A DNA stretch of 7,005 nt from Pseudomonadota bacterium (GTDB lineage: Bacteria; Desulfobacterota; JAPLJL01): the NCBI GenBank assembly GCA_026388615.1, contig JAPLJL010000299.1, positions 1 through 7,005 on the forward strand. Reading direction: 5' to 3'. The notes below the pieces were generated by a model. The model ran no database searches and was not told the origin of the DNA. It saw nothing but the letters and a program-made list of their open reading frames with translations. Of the stretch, positions 6,147-7,005 are shown piece by piece (the first letter of the stretch is position 1; the number at the start of each line of letters is the position of its first letter). The position numbers and the translations under genes are program-made.

Positions 6147-6297
6147 TTAGGTTCAAGGTTCACCGTTCAAAGTTCAGAAGTTTGGGAACCTCAGTAAATG
6201 CAAAAACGGGTTCGATAAATTCGGCATCTTCCGTCCTTAACCCTGAACCATGCTTGCCCTGAGCGCTGCGAATGGGAACTCTGAACAGTGAACCTAA
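6147..6297. repeat. 151-bp inverted-repeat region with GTTCANN heptamers
   Basis: TTAGGTTCA (6147-6155) and TGAACCTAA (6289-6297) are perfect 9-bp inverted ends. On the left, GTTCAAG, GTTCACC, GTTCAAA and GTTCAGA start at 6151, 6158, 6165 and 6172, exactly 7 bp apart. On the right, TGAACAG and TGAACCT start at 6282 and 6289 with the same period. The interior shows no gene. The region separates tamB from the Omp85 gene. Confidence 0.7.
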
Positions 6298-6306
6298 GAA
6301 ATTACT

Positions 6307-7005
6307 TCATTGAAATGGTATCCTGACCCTTAAATCCGTCCCGACATTACCGTAACGGTCCTGGCTTTCTTCATTATCCCACTTTAACCCCCAGGAAACC
6401 CAATCCGTCAGGCGATAATTGGCCGTGAATTTCCGGTTCAACGAGCCCCCGATCTCGGTGGTGTAGATCAGATCCAGGTCCTCCCCCAGCCTTTTCCGCA
6501 TCAGGAGCCGGGGCAAGGTGGTATTGGTCGACTCGGAAAAAGCCGGCTCGATCCTGACCTGATCGATCCGCGTCAGTTTAGCCAGTTTCCCTTCCAAGGG
6601 TCCAATGGCCTTCCCCACCACCAGCGACCCGGCTTCCATCGCGGTGATTCCGCCCCCCTTACCCCTGAGATCCTCGAGGAAGACCCCATAGGCCAGGAAA
6701 CTCAAAATATCCGCTTCATCCCGGGACGGATCGGAGCTCAGGCTGACCTTGAGATCGGAGAGCGGCCCGGTGGTCTGCAGCGTGATCTTGCTCAGTTTCC
6801 CCTTCACGCTCATGTCTTCCTCGTTGATCTGGGCCAAGACTTCGATCAGGGGATCAATCCCGTTCGCGGCCTGGGCGGATTCAAGAAAATCAACCCGGGC
6901 CGAGTTCAGGGTAAAAGTATTGTCCCGGAAAAAAATCTTTCCGGAACTCGTTTCCAGTGACCCGTGGAGTTCCGGGTTCCAGATATTGCCCCGGAGATCA
7001 ACCTC
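6307..7005 (-). CDS. tamB: TamB-like translocation and assembly module protein, C-terminal part (partial, cut by window edge)
   Basis: The frame is open from the window edge to the TGA at 6307-6309, giving 232 residues of a longer protein; full TamB proteins usually exceed 1000 aa. The visible part starts with beta-repeat sequence of the AsmA/TamB type (PELHGSLETSSGKIFFRDN, visible residues 11-29, then FTLNSARVDF). It continues into the C-terminal TamB (DUF490) domain: VSLSSDPSRDEADILSFLAYG at about 87-107 is the family's most recognisable segment. The end alternates polar and aromatic residues, consistent with barrel-interacting strands, and finishes in VRIPFQ. TamB is an inner-membrane-anchored periplasmic beta-taco protein that pairs with the Omp85 protein TamA and is implicated in outer-membrane protein and phospholipid handling. 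Here tamB precedes the Omp85 gene by 201 bp, the reverse of the E. coli tamA-tamB order. Confidence 0.9.
   Translation of the reverse strand, partial: EVDLRGNIWNPELHGSLETSSGKIFFRDNTFTLNSARVDFLESAQAANGIDPLIEVLAQINEEDMSVKGKLSKITLQTTGPLSDLKVSLSSDPSRDEADILSFLAYGVFLEDLRGKGGGITAMEAGSLVVGKAIGPLEGKLAKLTRIDQVRIEPAFSESTNTTLPRLLMRKRLGEDLDLIYTTEIGGSLNRKFTANYRLTDWVSWGLKWDNEESQDRYGNVGTDLRVRIPFQ

Noticed and set aside
1..7005. A new defence or biosynthetic system
   Set aside because: All six genes belong to recognisable housekeeping or envelope families. No nuclease, toxin, reverse transcriptase, phage or transposase gene is seen. The novelty is in the amrS deletion and the intergenic repeats.

Overview
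The window looks like the chromosome of a diderm (Gram-negative type) bacterium. The strongest evidence is an outer-membrane assembly block: a TamB-like protein, an Omp85 barrel protein and a small SurA-like periplasmic chaperone. The genes are GC-rich, while the gaps between them are AT-rich and full of small repeats. That pattern would fit Desulfobacterota or an uncultured related phylum, but the taxonomic guess is weak and rests on general style only.

All six genes are on the minus strand, so transcription runs from high to low coordinates. In that order they are: the C-terminal part of a tamB-like gene (7005 to 6307, cut by the window edge); an Omp85 protein with about seven POTRA domains and a C-terminal beta barrel (6105 to 3265); a SurA N-domain protein without a PPIase domain (3071 to 2481); an AmrS-type radical SAM protein (2284 to 1358); protein-L-isoaspartate O-methyltransferase, Pcm (1155 to 481); and the first 53 codons of an exported, probably thioredoxin-fold protein (160 to the window edge). 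The first three form a coherent envelope-biogenesis group. Pcm repairs damaged proteins, and the thioredoxin-like protein may act on periplasmic thiols. The AmrS gene has no Memo or AMMECR1 partner in view.

The main oddity is in the AmrS gene. The reading frame is open and collinear with the family, but about 30 residues are missing exactly where the CX3CX2C motif that holds the catalytic [4Fe-4S] cluster should be. Its start is a TTG without a clear ribosome binding site, 39 bp downstream of a MITE-like repeat. It may be a decaying gene, a non-catalytic derivative or an assembly artefact.

Each of the five intergenic gaps (about 190 to 320 bp) holds repeat material. Four contain arrays with a strict 7-bp period, using different words in each gap (CAATCGT-type, YAATNNN/ATTNNNN-type, GTTCANN-type). 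The gaps also hold hairpins (GCAAGGC/GCCTTGC), a paired-hairpin element bounded by GTAGGGG/CCCCTAC, and an 85-bp element with perfect 10-bp terminal inverted repeats (TCATTGCGAG). I found no tRNA, rRNA, CRISPR array, transposase gene or convincing intrinsic terminator.
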